From positions 7,336,622-7,400,621 of the forward strand of contig NZ_LT629771.1 of assembly GCF_900105175.1 (NCBI RefSeq): a stretch of 64,000 nucleotides of DNA, given 5' to 3'. A program made the translations under genes and the position numbers. Below the pieces are notes generated by a model, which was not told where the DNA came from, made no database searches, and was given only the letters and a program-made list of their open reading frames with translations. Shown here piece after piece: positions 1-9,457 of the stretch; the stretch's first letter is position 1, and each line of letters begins with the position of its first letter. Source of the DNA: Jiangella sp. DSM 45060 (lineage in GTDB: Bacteria; Actinomycetota; Actinomycetes; Jiangellales; Jiangellaceae).

Positions 1-2771
1 CGCGGACGCACCTTCTCGACGAGACCGGACGGAATCGCGCCCGGCCACGACTGCATGAGGTCGTACAGGTACGGGCTGACGGCGACGCCGTCGAACTGGA
101 CGGTGGGCAGGCGGTCGAGCAGCGCCGCGCCGTCGGCCTGCGAAACCGTCACCACCGGGATCGTCGTGCCCTCGGCGACCCACTGCAGCAGCCACCCCGG
201 CCGGTCGTGGTACTGGATCATCGCCGCGGCACCGGCCGCCGTCACAGCCGCGACCTGGTCGTCGATGGAGACGTCGTCGGAGCGGCGGACCAGCGCCGCC
301 GCGCCGGTGAGGTCGCGGCCGGCCAGCTCTGCGGGCGTGCCGGTTCCGGCGTCGACGACCGGGTGGCCGTGCCGGCCGTCGACCCGGGGCGAGCCGACGG
401 CGTACTCGTGCGCCAGCTCGCGGCCGTCCGCCCGCAGCGTCAGTTCGGGCGCGAACAGCTCCCACAGGCTGGAGAACTCGAACGTGCCCCGCTCCACCGG
501 CTCGGTCGGAGCGGCGTACGCGACGTCGATGTACTGGTCGAGCATGTACTTGAGGTTGAACATGTGGTTCTCGGAGCTGCGGTACCAGCCGAGGGTGAGG
601 CCCTGGTGCTCGGTCGGCCGCGGGGTGTCGACGGCGACGCGGGTGGCGGTGCGCCCGTCCAGCACGAGGTGGGTGTCCTCGGTCAGCTCCAGCTCGGTGT
701 CGCCGACGATCGCCACCTCGCGTGCCTGCTCGCCGGACTCGTCCGGCGTGAACAACACTCCGAACAGGCTGTACGTGCCCGGCGGCACCCGGAACACGGC
801 CGGCCCGCTGCCGCCGCCCTTGCGGCCGAAGAACCCGGTGCCCGACCAGTCGGTGTCGAGGTTCCACAGCTCGGCCGAGCTGGCCCCGATGGCCGGCGCG
901 CCCTCGTGGTCGATGCCCTCGATGGTCACCTCGATGGTCTGCTGCTCCTTCGTGGCGCCGACGACGGTGTGCACGACGACGCCGCCGTCGGCCGAGCGGG
1001 CGGTGACGCGGCCGCCGTAGATGTCCGGGTCGCCGAGGTTCGGGTCGAACGTGACGTCGACGCTGGCGCTGTCGCCCGCCGGCACCGTCACCGACGGTGC
1101 GCTCAGCGTCAGCATGCCGGACGGCGCGGGCGTGCCGGCCGCGCCGGTCAGCGTCGCGTCGAGCGCCAGCACCACGGGCTCGCCGCCGTCGTTGGTGTAC
1201 GTGACGGCGTGCGTGACCACCGGGTCGGTGCCGTCGTGCGGCCAGTCGTAGACGCCGAGATCGAGGGTCGCGGTGTCGGCGAACGTCGTCTGCGTGACGG
1301 CACGCGCGGCGTCGAGGCGCCCGGCGCCCTGCTCGTAGACGGTGTACTCGTCCAGCTCCCGCGCCGACTGCACGAGCGCCCGCTTCAGCTGGTCCGCCGC
1401 CCAGTCCGGGTGCCGCTGCAGCAGCAGCGCGGCCGCGCCGGACACGTGCGGCGTCGCCATCGAGGTGCCGTCGAGGCTGGTGTAGAGGTCGTCGACGGGG
1501 TCGCCGAGCGACGTCCCGGCCGCCCGGGCCGCGACGATCCCCACGCCCGGCGCGGTGATCTCCGGCTTGATCGCGTGGTCGCCGAGCCGCGGGCCGCGGC
1601 TGGAGAACGAGGCCAGCACGTCGGACTTGTCGACGGCGCCGACGCTGAGCGCGGCGTCGGCCACGCCCGGCGCCCGGACGGTGGTCGCGCCCGGCCCTTC
1701 GTTGCCGGCCGCCGCCACGAACAGCGTCCCGCTGGCCGCCGTCAGCTCGTTCACCGCCTGGCTGAGCGGGTCGGTGCCGTCGCTGACCTCGCTGGACAGG
1801 CTCATGCTGACGACGTCGGCGCCCTGCGTGACGGCCCACTCCATGCCCTCGATCAGCCACGAGTTCTGGCCGCTGCCGTCGTCGCCGAGCACCTTGCCGA
1901 TGAGCAGGTCGGCACCGGGAGCGACGCCGGCGCGGGCGCCGCCGGACCCCGCCCCGGTGCCGGCGACGGTGGCCGCGACGTGCGTGCCGTGCCCGTGGCC
2001 GTCCTGCACGGTCGAGCCGGAGAAGTCGGCGGCGCCGCTGACCTGGCCGGCGAGGTCCGGGTGGGCGGGGTCGTAGCCGGTGTCGAGGACGGCGACGGTG
2101 ACGCCGGTGCCGTCGTACCCGGCCGCCCACGCCTCCGGCGCGCCGATCTGCGGCACGCTCTCGGCCAGGACCGGCCGCACCTTCGCGTCCAGCCAGATCT
2201 TCTCGATCGACGGCGCCGCCCGTCGGGTGGCCTCGGCGCTGGGGAGGTCCGCAGCGACGTCGGTCCAGAACGCGGGCAGGTCGGCGGCCGGCGCGGACAC
2301 CGCGACCGCGCCCACGCTCTCGAGGGTGGCCGTGACGACGGCGTGCTCGGGCGCGGGCGGGGCGGCGGCCCGCGCGGCGGCGCCACCGGCGTACGTGACG
2401 ATCAGCGGCAGCGCGTCGCCGGTGTAGCCCTGCTCGATCAGCCCGGTGACGTTGAACAGCTCGCGGTCCAGCGATCCGGCCGCCAGGTACGGCTCGGCCT
2501 CGGCCGGGATGGCGTAGAGGCCCTCGGCCCGCTCGACCACCTTGAGGTTGCCGCGCACGGTGCCCGGCGCGGGCAGCGCGGTGATCGCGTGCCGCCCGTC
2601 GGAGGACGTGTCGACCCGCAGCCGGTGCCCGGTCACGAGCGTGACCGTGACGCCGTCGGCCGCCGGCTGGGGGAGCGGCGCCGGCGGGGCCGGGTCCGCG
2701 GCGCCCGGTGCGGCGGCCGCGACCAGCAGCACAGCGGCGCAGACGGCGAGCAGGGGACGAGACCGGCGCAT
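1..2771 (-). CDS. Secreted subtilisin-like serine protease (S8) with PA domain, C-terminus beyond window
   Basis: Extracellular S8 peptidase. The first 923 residues are in the window and the gene runs off the left edge. A Sec signal peptide (residues 1 to about 25, RRSRP then a hydrophobic stretch) is followed by a propeptide. In the catalytic domain Asp230 lies in AVLDTGYD, His261 in GHGTHV and Ser437 in GTSMATPH; the oxyanion-region motif AAAGNEG is also present. After the protease domain come beta-rich segments and, at about residues 800-905, a PA-like domain (VRRSDD...IPVVTV). The ATG at 2771 has GGGAGG upstream. The triad looks complete, so it is probably active. Its substrate cannot be told. 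Confidence 0.9.
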   Translation of the reverse strand, partial: MRRSRPLLAVCAAVLLVAAAAPGAADPAPPAPLPQPAADGVTVTLVTGHRLRVDTSSDGRHAITALPAPGTVRGNLKVVERAEGLYAIPAEAEPYLAAGSLDRELFNVTGLIEQGYTGDALPLIVTYAGGAAARAAAPPAPEHAVVTATLESVGAVAVSAPAADLPAFWTDVAADLPSAEATRRAAPSIEKIWLDAKVRPVLAESVPQIGAPEAWAAGYDGTGVTVAVLDTGYDPAHPDLAGQVSGAADFSGSTVQDGHGHGTHVAATVAGTGAGSGGARAGVAPGADLLIGKVLGDDGSGQNSWLIEGMEWAVTQGADVVSMSLSSEVSDGTDPLSQAVNELTAASGTLFVAAAGNEGPGATTVRAPGVADAALSVGAVDKSDVLASFSSRGPRLGDHAIKPEITAPGVGIVAARAAGTSLGDPVDDLYTSLDGTSMATPHVSGAAALLLQRHPDWAADQLKRALVQSARELDEYTVYEQGAGRLDAARAVTQTTFADTATLDLGVYDWPHDGTDPVVTHAVTYTNDGGEPVVLALDATLTGAAGTPAPSGMLTLSAPSVTVPAGDSASVDVTFDPNLGDPDIYGGRVTARSADGGVVVHTVVGATKEQQTIEVTIEGIDHEGAPAIGASSAELWNLDTDWSGTGFFGRKGGGSGPAVFRVPPGTYSLFGVLFTPDESGEQAREVAIVGDTELELTEDTHLVLDGRTATRVAVDTPRPTEHQGLTLGWYRSSENHMFNLKYMLDQYIDVAYAAPTEPVERGTFEFSSLWELFAPELTLRADGRELAHEYAVGSPRVDGRHGHPVVDAGTGTPAELAGRDLTGAAALVRRSDDVSIDDQVAAVTAAGAAAMIQYHDRPGWLLQWVAEGTTIPVVTVSQADGAALLDRLPTVQFDGVAVSPYLYDLMQSWPGAIPSGLVEKVRP

Positions 2772-2956
2772 GGGACCTCCCGGGCAGAGGCGCCGAAAGG
2801 CGGCGCGGATCCTCGGAGCCTAGGGGCGCGCGGTCGCCGCTGCCGAGGGGTCGACGCTGGCCGATGGGCGACATGGCAGAAACCCGCCACGGTCGTCAGC
2901 CGGTCCGCGGGCGGGTGGGGACGCCGGCCTCCGCCCGCCATGCTCGTTCCTCGCTC

Positions 2957-2987
2957 GGACGCCGCGGCCTACCGTTGGCCGGCGTCC
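2957..2987. terminator. Possible hairpin terminator at the 3' end of the two-gene membrane-protein operon
   Basis: GGACGCC pairs with GGCGTCC, and GGCC pairs with GGCC after a 2-base bulge. The hairpin overlaps the stop codon of the gene ending at 2969 and has no T-tract, so a terminator role is only a guess. Confidence 0.3.
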
Positions 2988-3763
2988 TCGCCTACCTGCG
3001 GCGCCATGGCGACGGGCACGATCGCGCACTCGCCGGACGCGCCGGCCCGCACGATCGACACCTCACGCCTGGTCTCGAACGTGGCGAGCTCCTCGGGGAG
3101 CCGGGCCAGCGTCTCGCGCAGCAGGCGGCCATCCCGCTCGGCGCGGACGGTGATCGTTGTCGGCCACCAGTCACCGTCGGGAGCGGAGGCGACGCTGACC
3201 GACTCGACGACGGCCGGCTCGGGCCGCGCGTCCGGCGAGGCGGCGTCGTGGCGCAGGGCGCCGAGTGCTCGCGGGCGGTGGAGCGGCTCGATCCACACCA
3301 GGTGCCGCATCGTCGGATGCCGGCGGAAGCCGAAGAGCATGCCGGGCCGGATCGTGCACCCGACCTCGGCGTCGAAGGTGTAGGGACCGTGGACGAGGTC
3401 GCCGGTGCCGGACCCCAACGGACGGCCGATCACCCGCGCCCAGTGCGTGCGACCGTCGGCCTTACCCCAAGTCGTGGGCTCGATCCCCACCACCACCGCG
3501 GCCTCGAGCTCGGTGTCGGGGCGTGGCCGCGGCGGGTCGGGCTCCCAGCCGATGCGGGCCAGGCCCAGGCCCAGCAGCACGGCGAGGCCGGACAACAGGA
3601 TCCAGAGCCGCTGGTCCGGCGCCTGAGTCATGCCCCACGCGGTCGCGGCGACGGCCGGGACGACGGCCGCCAGGGTGAGCCGGCGCTGGAGCCGGACGCG
3701 GCGTACCGCGCGGGCCCGGACGTCCAGCATGAACTGGTCGGGCCGGCCGCGGACCTGGCTCAT
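2969..3763 (-). CDS. Membrane-anchored protein of unknown function
   Basis: A 264-residue protein not assigned to a family. Two hydrophobic segments lie near the N-terminus (about residues 24-60: LTLAAVVPAVAATAWGM, then LWILLSGLAVLLGLGL). The rest is a soluble, probably beta-rich region that alternates charged and Trp/Gly-rich stretches. The start at 3763 (MSQVRGRPDQF) is chosen over longer options because it lies one base after the stop of the upstream gene. That gene also pairs an N-terminal membrane segment with a soluble domain, so the two may be co-translated and share a cell-surface role. Confidence 0.75.
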   Translation of the reverse strand: MSQVRGRPDQFMLDVRARAVRRVRLQRRLTLAAVVPAVAATAWGMTQAPDQRLWILLSGLAVLLGLGLARIGWEPDPPRPRPDTELEAAVVVGIEPTTWGKADGRTHWARVIGRPLGSGTGDLVHGPYTFDAEVGCTIRPGMLFGFRRHPTMRHLVWIEPLHRPRALGALRHDAASPDARPEPAVVESVSVASAPDGDWWPTTITVRAERDGRLLRETLARLPEELATFETRREVSIVRAGASGECAIVPVAMAPQVGEDAGQR

Positions 3764-3764
3764 G

Positions 3765-4511
3765 TCAGTACCACGCGGGCCACAGCACCCGCTGTCCTTC
3801 CCGGGTCTCGCACACGAGCGCGGTGCCGGTGTGACGCATCGTCGCGATCTCCTGCGGCCGCAGGAATCCCCGGGCCGTCCCGTGGCCGCCGGTCGTTTCG
3901 ACCTCGACCTCGACGTGCCCACGCCGGACCCGGCCGGTCGGACGGATCGAGGTCAGCGCGGCTTCCGCCGGCTGGGCGTCCAGCAGGTCGCGGGCCGTCC
4001 CGGGCTCGAGCAGGCCGAGCTCGCTGCGGTGCCGCGCCAGCACCGCACGCAGACCGGGTTCGTCGAGCTCGACGGCGGGTGACCAGTCCTCGCCCGGCGC
4101 GGCCTGCGGCCGTACCGGCAGGAACGTCCCGGCCTGCACCGTACGCTCACGGTGCACCGGTGTGTCGACCACGACCTCCCTCCCGTCGGGCAGGGCCACC
4201 CGGAGCTGCGCCTGGATGTCCCCGCCGTCGTTGTCCCAGGTGCCGTCGAGCACGGCCAGCACCTCGCCGACCTGGACGTCGTCGACCGTACGGGTCTCGC
4301 TGTAGCGGGCGCCGCTCAGCCACCACTGCACCGAGCTGGGAGCACCGCGCCACACGTCGGCCCGGATCCTGAAGTGGGACGCGGAATCGTGCGGCTCCGG
4401 CTCTTTGCGCAGCTCGCGCCAGGAAACTTCCGCCAGACCCCACGCCACGAGAGCCGCCAACCCGACGATGACGGCGAGTGACGCCGCGATGATCGTCGCG
4501 GTCAGGCCCAT
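3765..4511 (-). CDS. Single-pass membrane protein of unknown function
   Basis: A 248-residue protein with one N-terminal membrane helix (MGLTATIIAASLAVIVGLAA, residues 1-20 onward) and a soluble domain that is not recognised. The soluble part contains PDGREVVVDTPVHRERTV, typical of a small beta-barrel fold (inferred). The ATG at 4511 opens directly on the helix; longer in-frame starts would add Arg-rich residues of shadow type. It is first in a two-gene operon with the protein ending at 2969. The upstream gene at 4606 is divergent, leaving about 94 bp for promoters. Confidence 0.75.
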   Translation of the reverse strand: MGLTATIIAASLAVIVGLAALVAWGLAEVSWRELRKEPEPHDSASHFRIRADVWRGAPSSVQWWLSGARYSETRTVDDVQVGEVLAVLDGTWDNDGGDIQAQLRVALPDGREVVVDTPVHRERTVQAGTFLPVRPQAAPGEDWSPAVELDEPGLRAVLARHRSELGLLEPGTARDLLDAQPAEAALTSIRPTGRVRRGHVEVEVETTGGHGTARGFLRPQEIATMRHTGTALVCETREGQRVLWPAWY

Positions 4512-4605
4512 GCGGCGGCTCCTCTGCGTAGGTCCGGGTTGGCCACCACCATCGCACGTCGTCCGTTCCGGTGGTCGCGCGGATCGCGCGTGGCAAAATC
4601 GGCGC

Positions 4606-7600
4606 GTGCAGGTCGCCATGCTCGGATCGTTCGAGCTCCGTACCGACGACGGCCGGGTGGCCGAGGTCGCGGGCGCCCGGTTGCGCGGCCTGCTGGCCGC
4701 CCTCGCGCTGGAGACCGGTCACGTCGTCCCGAAGGCGACGCTGCTGGACTGGATCTGGGCCGCCGACCCGCCCGCCGACGCCACCAACGCGCTGCAGCGG
4801 CTGGTCTCGCGGCTGCGCAAGGTGCTGCCCGACGGCGCCATCGAGGGGCATCCGGACGGGTACCTCCTGCGGGCCGAGCCCGACGCCGTCGACGCGGTGC
4901 GGTTCGAGCACCTCGTCGGGCGGGCCCGCGCCGCCGAGGACGTCGTGCGGGTCCGGCTGCTGCGCGAGGCGCTCGGGCTGTGGCGCGGCGGCGCCCTGCA
5001 GGACGTCGGCCTGCACGACAGCGCGGCGTTCGAGGCGGCCGCCACCCGGCTCGACGGCCTGCGGCTGTCGGCCATGGAAGAGCTGTTCGACGCCGAGATC
5101 GGCCTCGGCCACGGCGCCGACCTGGTCGCCGAGCTGACCGACGCCGTCGCCGCGCATCCGATGCGCGAGCGGCTGGCCGGCGCGCTGATGCGGGCGCTGG
5201 TCGCGGCCGGGCGCAACTCCGAGGCGCTGCTGGTGTTCGAGCGCACCCGCGAGGCGCTGGCCGACGCGCTCGGCGTCGACCCCGCGCCGGAGCTGTCCGC
5301 CCTGCACCTCGCCGTGCTGCGCGGCGAGGTGGGCGGGCGCGACGACGACCGGAAGACCAACCTGCGCTCCGAGTTGACCAGCTACATCGGCAAGGACGCC
5401 GACGTCACGGCCGTCCGCGGCCTCGTCGCCGAGCACCGGCTCACCACCCTGATCGGGCCGGGCGGGTCGGGGAAGACCCGGCTGGCCACCGAGACCGGAC
5501 GTACGCTGCTCGACGACCTGCCCGACGGCGTCTGGCTGGTCGAGCTGGCCGCCATCGGCCCGGACGGGGACGTCGCTCAGGCGACGCTGGCCGCGCTCCG
5601 GCTGCGCGACTCGCTGCTCGGCGACGCACCGGACGCCGAGCCGGCCGGCCGCGTCGTCGCGGCGCTGCGCGAGCGGTCGATGCTGCTGGTCCTGGACAAC
5701 TGCGAGCACGTCATCGAGTCCGCGGCGACGTTCGCGCACCGCGTGCTCGGCGAGTGCCGCCGGGTGCGGATCCTCGCCACCAGCCGCGAGCCGCTGGGCA
5801 TCACCGGCGAGGTGCTGTGGCCGGTCGCGCCGCTGCTGCTCCCGGCGGACGGCGCCGAGCCGGACGTCATCGAGGCGTCGCCGGCCGTCCGGCTGCTGCT
5901 GGAACGGGCCCGCGCGGTGCGCCCCGATCTCGCCGCCGACGCGCCCACGCTGGCCACGCTGGCCCGGGTCTGCCGAGCGCTCGACGGCATGCCGCTGGCG
6001 ATCGAGCTGGCCGCGGCCCGGCTGCGCACGATGTCGCTCGACCAGCTGGCGCACCGGCTCGACGACCGGTTCCGCCTGCTCACCGGCGGCAGCCGGACCG
6101 CGCTGCCGCGGCACCGCACCCTGCGCGCGATGGTCGACTGGAGCTGGGAGCTGCTCACCGACCCCGAACGCGCGGTGCTGCGCCGGCTGTCGGTGTTCTC
6201 CGGCGGCGCGAGCCTCGACGCGGCCGAGCGGGTCTGCGCCAGAGAGGGGGGTGGGCCCGAAGGGCAGGGGGGCGGGACAAGCACAGGCGACGTCGCGCCC
6301 GGCGAGGTCCTCGACCTGCTCACCCAGCTGACGGAGAAGTCGCTGGTGGTCGCGGAGGGCGAGCGGTACCGCCTGCTCGGCACCATCAAGGAGTACGCCG
6401 AGCAGCGGCTCGCGGAGGCCGGCGAGACCGGCCGCACCCGCCGGGCGCACCTCGACCACTTCTCCGAGCTGGCCGAGACAGCCGAGCCGTGGCTGCGCCG
6501 CGCCGACCAGGTGGAGTGGCTCGCCGTCCTGGGGGCCGAGCACGACAACCTCGGTGCGGCGATGCGCGGCGCGCTCGCGGCCGGCGACGCGGCGGCGGCC
6601 ATGCGGCTCGCGGCCGGCGCGGGGTGGTACTGGTGGCTGGCCGGGCACAAGACCGAGGGCCTGGAGCTGATCACCGCGGCGACGGAGCTGCCCGGCGAGG
6701 TGCCTGACGCGGTCCGCGCCACGGTGTACGCCATCATCGTGCTGTTCGTCTCGACCGGGCCGGGCGACGAGCACCAGGCCGCGGGGTGGATCCACCGCGC
6801 CTACGAGGCGAGCCGGGACGTCCGGGGCGGCCACGCGGCCATGGGCCTCGTCGGTGCGATGGAACGACTGCTGCAGGGGCCGGAGGCGGCGCTGACCGCG
6901 TTCGAGCCGGTGCTCGACGACGACGATCCCTGGGCCCGCGCGCTGGCCCGGCTGCAACTGGGCAAGATGCGCGTCGTGAGCGGCCAGGCCGGTCACGACG
7001 CCGAGAAGTACCTCGAGACCGCGCTGGCCGAGTTCCGCGCCCTCGGCGAGCGCTTCGGGATCTCCTTCGCGCTCACCGAGCTGGCCGATCTCATCGCCAC
7101 CCGCGGCGAGCTGGCCCGGGCGTGCGGGTACTACGACGAGGCCGTCGCGGCCGTCGCCGAGGTGGGTGCCGTCGACGACGTCATCCGCATGCGCGCGCGC
7201 CAGGCCGAGCTGTACTGGCAGCTGGGCGACGAGGATTCCAGCGCGGCCGCCATCGCCGAGGCGCAGCGCCGGGCCGACGGCGTGACGTGGCCGGGCACGC
7301 TGGCCGCGCTGGCCCTGTCGAAGGCGGAGCTGGCCCGCTGGCGCGGCGACTCCGACGACGTGCGCCGCCAGATCGAGGTGCTGCGGTCCGTGCTGGGCGA
7401 CGAGGCAGAGCTGCCCTACATCCGCGCGCCGATCCAGGACCTGCTGGGCTACCTCGCCGACGATCTCGACGCCGCGTGCGAGCACCGTGCGGCGGCCTGT
7501 GCGTCGGCGGCCGAGGCGGGGCACGCCCTGGTCGTCGCCGGGGTCCTGATCGGGGTCGCGGACCTGGCTCTGCGCCGCGAGCAGTACGAGCAGGCCGCCC

Positions 7601-7776
7601 GGCTGCTGGCGGCGAGCGCCGTCGCCCGCGGCCTTCCGAACGGCCCGCACCCGGATGTCGTCCGGATCGAGCGCGAAGCGCGGAGCCGCCTCGGCGACGC
7701 GCGGTACGCCGAGGCGGCTCAGGAGGGGATGCGGGCGAACTGGCGGGAGCTGGCCGAGGTCACGCTCGCTTGCTGA
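4606..7776 (+). CDS. AfsR/SARP-like transcriptional regulator with NB-ARC-type ATPase and TPR region
   Basis: A 1,056-residue STAND regulator. It has an OmpR-type winged helix (residues 1-95) and a bacterial transcriptional activation domain (about 100-245), which together form the SARP unit. A P-loop ATPase follows, with Walker A GPGGSGKT near residue 285, Walker B LLVLDNCEHV near 365 and an ATSREPLG sensor. An all-alpha TPR-like half completes it. Such proteins bind direct repeats and activate exporter or antibiotic genes. The GTG at 4606 (VQVAMLGSFEL) fits the usual SARP N-terminus; ATG 4618 is possible. Its end overlaps the convergent ABC permease by 17 bp. A G-rich insert at 6241-6297 has foreign codon use. 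Confidence 0.9.
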   Translation: MQVAMLGSFELRTDDGRVAEVAGARLRGLLAALALETGHVVPKATLLDWIWAADPPADATNALQRLVSRLRKVLPDGAIEGHPDGYLLRAEPDAVDAVRFEHLVGRARAAEDVVRVRLLREALGLWRGGALQDVGLHDSAAFEAAATRLDGLRLSAMEELFDAEIGLGHGADLVAELTDAVAAHPMRERLAGALMRALVAAGRNSEALLVFERTREALADALGVDPAPELSALHLAVLRGEVGGRDDDRKTNLRSELTSYIGKDADVTAVRGLVAEHRLTTLIGPGGSGKTRLATETGRTLLDDLPDGVWLVELAAIGPDGDVAQATLAALRLRDSLLGDAPDAEPAGRVVAALRERSMLLVLDNCEHVIESAATFAHRVLGECRRVRILATSREPLGITGEVLWPVAPLLLPADGAEPDVIEASPAVRLLLERARAVRPDLAADAPTLATLARVCRALDGMPLAIELAAARLRTMSLDQLAHRLDDRFRLLTGGSRTALPRHRTLRAMVDWSWELLTDPERAVLRRLSVFSGGASLDAAERVCAREGGGPEGQGGGTSTGDVAPGEVLDLLTQLTEKSLVVAEGERYRLLGTIKEYAEQRLAEAGETGRTRRAHLDHFSELAETAEPWLRRADQVEWLAVLGAEHDNLGAAMRGALAAGDAAAAMRLAAGAGWYWWLAGHKTEGLELITAATELPGEVPDAVRATVYAIIVLFVSTGPGDEHQAAGWIHRAYEASRDVRGGHAAMGLVGAMERLLQGPEAALTAFEPVLDDDDPWARALARLQLGKMRVVSGQAGHDAEKYLETALAEFRALGERFGISFALTELADLIATRGELARACGYYDEAVAAVAEVGAVDDVIRMRARQAELYWQLGDEDSSAAAIAEAQRRADGVTWPGTLAALALSKAELARWRGDSDDVRRQIEVLRSVLGDEAELPYIRAPIQDLLGYLADDLDAACEHRAAACASAAEAGHALVVAGVLIGVADLALRREQYEQAARLLAASAVARGLPNGPHPDVVRIEREARSRLGDARYAEAAQEGMRANWRELAEVTLAC
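6246..6276 (+). other. G-quadruplex-like G-run cluster inside the AfsR-like gene
   Basis: Five G runs (6, 3, 3, 6 and 3 bases) lie within 31 bases of the coding strand, separated by 1, 6, 2 and 1 bases. They encode the Gly-rich linker REGGGPEGQGGG between the ATPase and TPR halves. The pattern meets the usual G3+ quadruplex rule; folding is untested. Confidence 0.6.
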
Positions 7777-8503
7777 ACGTCGACCGGGCCCACACGTAGC
7801 CGACCACGGCGATGCCGACGCACCAGGCGAGGGCCGGGATGACGTCGCCGGCCGACGGCGCGCCGGCCAGCAGCCCGCGCAGCGTCTCGATGATCGGCGT
7901 GAACGGCTGATACTCCGCGAACTCCCGCAGGCCCGGGCCCATCTTGTCGGCCGGCACGATCGCGCTGCTGAAGAACGGCAGCATGACCAGCGGCACCGCC
8001 GCCATGCCCGCCGTCTCCGGCGACTTCGCCGCCAGCCCCAGCGCGACGGTGAACCAGCCGGCCGCGGTGGCCAGCAGCACGATCATGCCGACGACGCCGA
8101 GCCAGTCGAGCGCGCTCGCCGACGCGTCGAAGCCCAGCAGGAAGGCCACGCCGACGAGGGCGGCGATCGCGATCAGGTTGGTCAGCACGCTGGCGACGAC
8201 ATGGCCGGTCAGCACCGCGCCACGCGAGACGTCCATGACCTTGAACCGGTTGATGACGCCCTTCGTCATGTCGGCGTTCACCGCCGTCGCGGTGCCGCCC
8301 AGCCCGTAGCAGACGGCCATCAGCATAAGCCCTGGTGTGGCGTAGTCGACGTAGTCGACGCCGACGCTGAACGCGTCGCCGAGCATGTACACGAACATCA
8401 GCATGAGCACGATCGGCATCAGGACGGCGTTGAACACCGACGTGGGGTTCCTGGTGAGGTGCTTGAAGTCGCGGCGCAGCATCACCATCGCGTGAGCGGT
8501 CAT
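7760..8503 (-). CDS. ABC-2 type transporter permease (DrrB family)
   Basis: A 247-residue integral membrane protein with about six hydrophobic segments. It carries the ABC-2 features ATPGLMLMAVCYGLGG and the pattern DMTKGVINRFKVMDVSRGA, which is typical of drug exporters of the daunorubicin DrrB type. It pairs with the ATPase encoded just upstream: the ATPase stop and this ATG overlap as ATGA at 8500-8503. Together they should export a hydrophobic compound. The next gene on the other strand is the AfsR-like regulator, which may control this pair. Confidence 0.9.
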   Translation of the reverse strand: MTAHAMVMLRRDFKHLTRNPTSVFNAVLMPIVLMLMFVYMLGDAFSVGVDYVDYATPGLMLMAVCYGLGGTATAVNADMTKGVINRFKVMDVSRGAVLTGHVVASVLTNLIAIAALVGVAFLLGFDASASALDWLGVVGMIVLLATAAGWFTVALGLAAKSPETAGMAAVPLVMLPFFSSAIVPADKMGPGLREFAEYQPFTPIIETLRGLLAGAPSAGDVIPALAWCVGIAVVGYVWARSTFSKRA

Positions 8504-9438
8504 GTCGTGGGCACCTCCGTGGCGTGGCCCGTCAGGGCGAGGAAGACGTCGTCGAGGTCGGGGGTCTGGACGGAGAACCCCTCGGCGCTGAGGGCGTACT
8601 CGTCGAGTCGGTCCAGCAGGGCGCGCAGCGAGGTCGTGCCGCCGTCGCTGGGCACTCGCAGGGTCTGCGACTCGTCGTCGCGGGCGGCGTCGGGGAAGAT
8701 CCGCGCGGCGGAGTCGAGCTCCGCGGCCGTGGCGAAGCGGAGCTGGACGTGGGTGCCGGGGAGCCGGCGCTTGAGCTCGTCGGGGGTGCCCTGGGCCACG
8801 ATGCGGCCCTGGTCGAGCACCGCGACCCGGTCGGCGAGCTTGTCGGCCTCGTCGAGGTACTGGGTGGTGAGGAAGATCGTGACGCCGTCGGCCACCAGGT
8901 CGCGGACGATCGACCACATCGTGCGGCGGCTGCGCGGGTCCAGGCCCGTCGTCGGCTCGTCGAGGAAGATGATCCGCGGGCTGCCGACCAGCGTCATCGC
9001 CAGGTCGAGCTTGCGCCGCATGCCGCCGGAGTAGGTCGAGGCGGGCCGCTGCGCGGGCTCCACCAGGTCGAAGCGCTCCAGCAGCTCCGCGACGATCCGC
9101 TTGCCGTCCTCGGCGCGCACCGGGCTGAGGTCCACCATCAGCTGGAGGTTCTCCTCGCCGGTCAGCAGCTCGTCGACCGCGGCGAACTGCCCGGTGACGC
9201 CGATGGCTCGGCGCACCGGCCGGGGCTCGGCCGCGACGTCGTGCCCGGCGACGCGGACCGTCCCGGCGTCGGCACGCAGCAGTGTGGTGAGGACGTTGAC
9301 CGTCGTCGTCTTGCCCGCCCCGTTGGGGCCGAGCAGGGAGAAGACCGTGCCGGCCTCGACCTCGAGGTCGATGCCGTCGAGCACGATCGTGTCCCCGAAG
9401 GCCTTGCGCAGGCCCGAAACCTCAATCGCCTTTGTCAT
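8500..9438 (-). CDS. ABC transporter ATP-binding protein (DrrA family)
   Basis: A 312-residue ATPase that powers the permease 7760-8503. Walker A is GPNGAGKT (about residues 37-44), the signature is YSGGMRRKLD, Walker B is IIFLDEPTTGLDP, and the switch region is LTTQYLDEAD. The C-terminal extension (about residues 230-312) with DLDDVFLALTGH is the DrrA-type domain. The start at 9438 has GGAGG upstream. Four 11-bp direct repeats lie just before it (9458-9501), a layout like SARP target sites. It is 77 bp downstream of a second, similar ABC pair. Confidence 0.93.
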   Translation of the reverse strand: MTKAIEVSGLRKAFGDTIVLDGIDLEVEAGTVFSLLGPNGAGKTTTVNVLTTLLRADAGTVRVAGHDVAAEPRPVRRAIGVTGQFAAVDELLTGEENLQLMVDLSPVRAEDGKRIVAELLERFDLVEPAQRPASTYSGGMRRKLDLAMTLVGSPRIIFLDEPTTGLDPRSRRTMWSIVRDLVADGVTIFLTTQYLDEADKLADRVAVLDQGRIVAQGTPDELKRRLPGTHVQLRFATAAELDSAARIFPDAARDDESQTLRVPSDGGTTSLRALLDRLDEYALSAEGFSVQTPDLDDVFLALTGHATEVPTT

Positions 9439-9457
9439 GCCTCCACGGTCGGCGTCT

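Noticed and set aside
207-3383. Open frame of 1,058 codons on the plus strand
   Set aside because: It lies antisense to the protease with its active-site motifs intact, and its composition (Arg, Gly, Val, Ala) is that of a shadow frame in GC-rich DNA.
4147-7650. Open frame of 1,167 codons antisense to the AfsR-like gene
   Set aside because: The plus strand encodes clear SARP and ATPase motifs; the antisense product is repetitive Gln/Arg/Gly sequence.
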